A stretch of 7,514 bases of DNA from an uncultured Phycisphaerales bacterium (lineage in GTDB: Bacteria; Planctomycetota; Phycisphaerae; Phycisphaerales; UBA1924), in contig CALFMQ010000178.1 of NCBI GenBank assembly GCA_937879825.1, forward strand, positions 1 through 7,514, written 5' to 3'. The translations under genes were made by a program, and so were the position numbers. The notes under the pieces were generated by a model that saw only the letters and a list, made by a program, of their open reading frames with translations, searched no databases and had not been told where the DNA came from. Of the stretch, positions 6,213-7,514 are shown in pieces (the first letter of the stretch is position 1; each line of letters begins with the position of its first letter).

Positions 6213-6794
6213 ATGTCCTTACTCGACAAGGATGTCCTGACAACGGGCGAGGTAGCGAAGGTTTGCAATGTCGCCCCCAGGACCGTCAGCAAGTGGTTCG
6301 ACAGCGGGCAGCTCAAGGGATACCGCATCCCGGGTTCGAAGGACCGGCGGATTCCCGTTGCGAACTTGATGCAGTTCATGAAAGAGCACGGCATCCCGAT
6401 GGACGGCGTCCATTCGGGCAAGATGCGGGTGCTTGTTGTTGATCGTGAGCGCGATGTGACGACGGCGCTGCAGCGCGTTCTGACGGAGCAGGCGAACTAC
6501 GAGGTGCGTGTGTGCAACTCCGCGTTCGAGGCCGGCATCGAGTGCGAGAAGTTCCGCCCGCATGTGGTGCTGCTCGACATGCACATGGGTGACGGCGAAG
6601 CGAACGCCATCGCGAAGGTTGTCAATACGAATGAGGACCTGGCTATCACGCGGGTGATCGCGATGAGCGGCAAGTTGACGGACGGCCAGGCCGCGGGTCT
6701 GCGGGGCGAGGGATTCGACGGCTTCCTGAAGAAGCCGTTCCAGGTTCGGCAGGTCGTGCAGGCGATCGAGTCGGCGTCGTCGCTGGTTCACTGA
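6213..6794 (+). CDS. HTH (excisionase/MerR-like) - receiver domain response regulator
   Basis: This is a 193-aa protein. The start is ATG at 6213, with GAGGTG 5 nt upstream; the longer frame from the TTG at 5955 adds only low-complexity, Gly/Arg-rich sequence. Residues 8-60 form an HTH_17/excisionase-type DNA-binding domain: LTTGEVAKVCNVAPRTVSKWF is the helix-turn-helix, and GYRIPGSKDRRIP is the wing. Residues 71-187 are a receiver domain: Asp77 in VLVVDRERD, Asp122 in HVVLLDMHMGDGE as phospho-acceptor, Ser152 in IAMSGK, and Lys174 in FLKKPF. One of the usual first acidic residues is replaced (Arg78, with Glu79 next to it). The domain order is the reverse of common response regulators such as OmpR, where the receiver comes first. 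It is a cytoplasmic transcription regulator or adaptor; no histidine kinase gene is adjacent. A strong terminator follows, so it is probably monocistronic. Confidence 0.9.
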   Translation: MSLLDKDVLTTGEVAKVCNVAPRTVSKWFDSGQLKGYRIPGSKDRRIPVANLMQFMKEHGIPMDGVHSGKMRVLVVDRERDVTTALQRVLTEQANYEVRVCNSAFEAGIECEKFRPHVVLLDMHMGDGEANAIAKVVNTNEDLAITRVIAMSGKLTDGQAAGLRGEGFDGFLKKPFQVRQVVQAIESASSLVH

Positions 6795-6820
6795 ACCGCA
6801 GCGCAACAACGATGAATCAG

Positions 6821-6856
6821 AACCGCCCACCATGCTCGGTGGGCGGTTTTTGTTTT
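6821..6856 (+). terminator. Intrinsic terminator of the HTH-receiver gene
   Basis: AACCGCCCACC (6821-6831) pairs perfectly with GGTGGGCGGTT (6838-6848), an 11-bp stem with a 6-nt loop, followed by a T-rich tail ending TTTGTTTT. It begins 26 nt past the stop codon. It also lies just beyond the stop of the convergent peptidase gene, but the other strand lacks a good U-tract, so use in both directions is uncertain. Confidence 0.9.
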
Positions 6857-6873
6857 GCGCTTGGGGTGTCGGA

Positions 6874-7514
6874 TTACTTGACGGTCGGTAGCCACGCGGC
6901 GAGAAGGTCGCGGGCGGCGGCGAGGTCGTTCTTATCGATCATCTCGGTAACGGTGTGGATGTAGCGGGTGCCGCAGACGAGGCCGGCGGCGCGGCTCCCG
7001 GTCAGGGTTTGCTGCATGGCACCGCCGTCCTGCCCGCCTCGGGCGAGGATGGAGCGCTGGGCCTTGATTCCCTTGCTGCTTGCGACTTCCTCGAGTTCGT
7101 TGATGAGCGTGTAGTCGGAGATGATCGAGCCGTCCATGACGTGGAGCCCGGCGCCCTTGCCGTGGAAGTTGACGGCTTCGTCTTCGGGGACGCCCGGCGT
7201 GTCGCAGGCGAGACTGACATCGAGGCCGATTCCGATGTCGGGCTTGACGAACGCGGAGGCGGTCTTGGCGCCGCGGAGGCCGACTTCTTCCTGGACGGTG
7301 AATGCTGCGTAGATGTCGCAGGCGTGGGGCGTCTTGGAGTCGTGGAGCGCACGGACGGCTTCGATGGCGAGCCAGCAGGCGAAGCGGTTGTCGATGGCCT
7401 TGCTGACGAACTTGTTGCCGACCTCGATGAAGGGTTCGTGGAGGACGATCATGTCTCCCACGCGGACGATGGACTTGACCTCGTCGGCGGTGCGCCCGAT
7501 ATCGATAAAGAACT
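6874..7514 (-). CDS. M42-family metallo-aminopeptidase (C-terminal part, cut by window edge)
   Basis: An open frame ending at TAA (6874-6876) runs to the right edge with 212 visible residues; the GTG at 7461 is internal, since the frame continues upstream with FFIDIGRTADEV, a normal part of the family. M42 enzymes (FrvX, glutamyl aminopeptidase, TET-type) are cytosolic di-zinc peptidases that form large oligomers and trim N-terminal residues from peptides. Visible landmarks are GNKFVSKAIDNRF, containing the bridging-metal Asp; FTVQEEVGLRGA, with the catalytic Glu-Glu pair; GIGLDVSLACDTPG, with a metal Asp; and GTRYIHTVTEM, with the C-terminal His ligand. Full-length members are about 340-360 aa, so roughly 140 residues with the first His ligand lie outside. 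It is convergent to the HTH-receiver gene and shares no operon with anything seen here. Confidence 0.9.
   Translation of the reverse strand, partial: FFIDIGRTADEVKSIVRVGDMIVLHEPFIEVGNKFVSKAIDNRFACWLAIEAVRALHDSKTPHACDIYAAFTVQEEVGLRGAKTASAFVKPDIGIGLDVSLACDTPGVPEDEAVNFHGKGAGLHVMDGSIISDYTLINELEEVASSKGIKAQRSILARGGQDGGAMQQTLTGSRAAGLVCGTRYIHTVTEMIDKNDLAAARDLLAAWLPTVK

Overview
The window looks like a piece of a high-GC bacterial chromosome, most likely a planctomycete of the Phycisphaerae type. That placement is an inference from GC-rich codon use, from pseudopilins carrying an Ile-Leu-Ile-Val-Val-Val core after the N-methylation motif and ending in Pro-Gln-Phe, from an excisionase-type HTH fused in front of a receiver domain, and from a large exported HEAT-repeat protein. 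No rRNA or other marker is present, so the lineage is not proven. I see no tRNA, rRNA, CRISPR array, transposase or phage gene.

Positions 1-3262 (minus strand) hold a pseudopilin cluster of six genes, read right to left: two tandem GspG-like pseudopilins (3262-2756 and 2642-2181), an atypical minor pseudopilin with a Gly|Val-Ala-Ser-Ser-Glu processing motif (2145-1462), a 98-aa single-pass membrane protein with a short coiled coil (1444-1148), a GspH/FimT-like pseudopilin (1144-509), and the start of a PilM-type actin-like protein that runs off the left edge (442 to below 1). Gaps are 3-113 nt and the genes look like one operon. A strong 11-bp hairpin separates the first pseudopilin from the rest and may set its level above that of the later genes. 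Together these encode filament and inner-membrane parts of a type II secretion or type IV pilus-like machine. The ATPase, platform protein, secretin and prepilin peptidase are not in this window.

Positions 3263-3640 are non-coding. They contain two perfect 9-bp hairpins, probably ending the upstream transcript, and the 5' leader of the pseudopilin operon with more hairpins.

Positions 3641-5830 (minus) encode a 729-aa exported HEAT-repeat protein with a degenerate receiver-like segment in its middle. A 382-nt divergent intergenic region (5831-6212) carries a clean inverted repeat, GGTTGGCA-N8-TGCCAACC, a good operator candidate. On the plus strand, 6213-6794 encodes a 193-aa regulator with an N-terminal excisionase-type HTH and a C-terminal receiver domain, followed by a textbook terminator. 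Converging on it from the right edge is the C-terminal part of an M42-family metallo-aminopeptidase (6874 to beyond 7514, minus).

The most interesting points are the exported HEAT protein with the receiver-like insert, its divergent pairing with an HTH-REC regulator across a palindromic site, and the pseudopilin operon with its non-canonical third member and the duplicated translation-initiation sequence.
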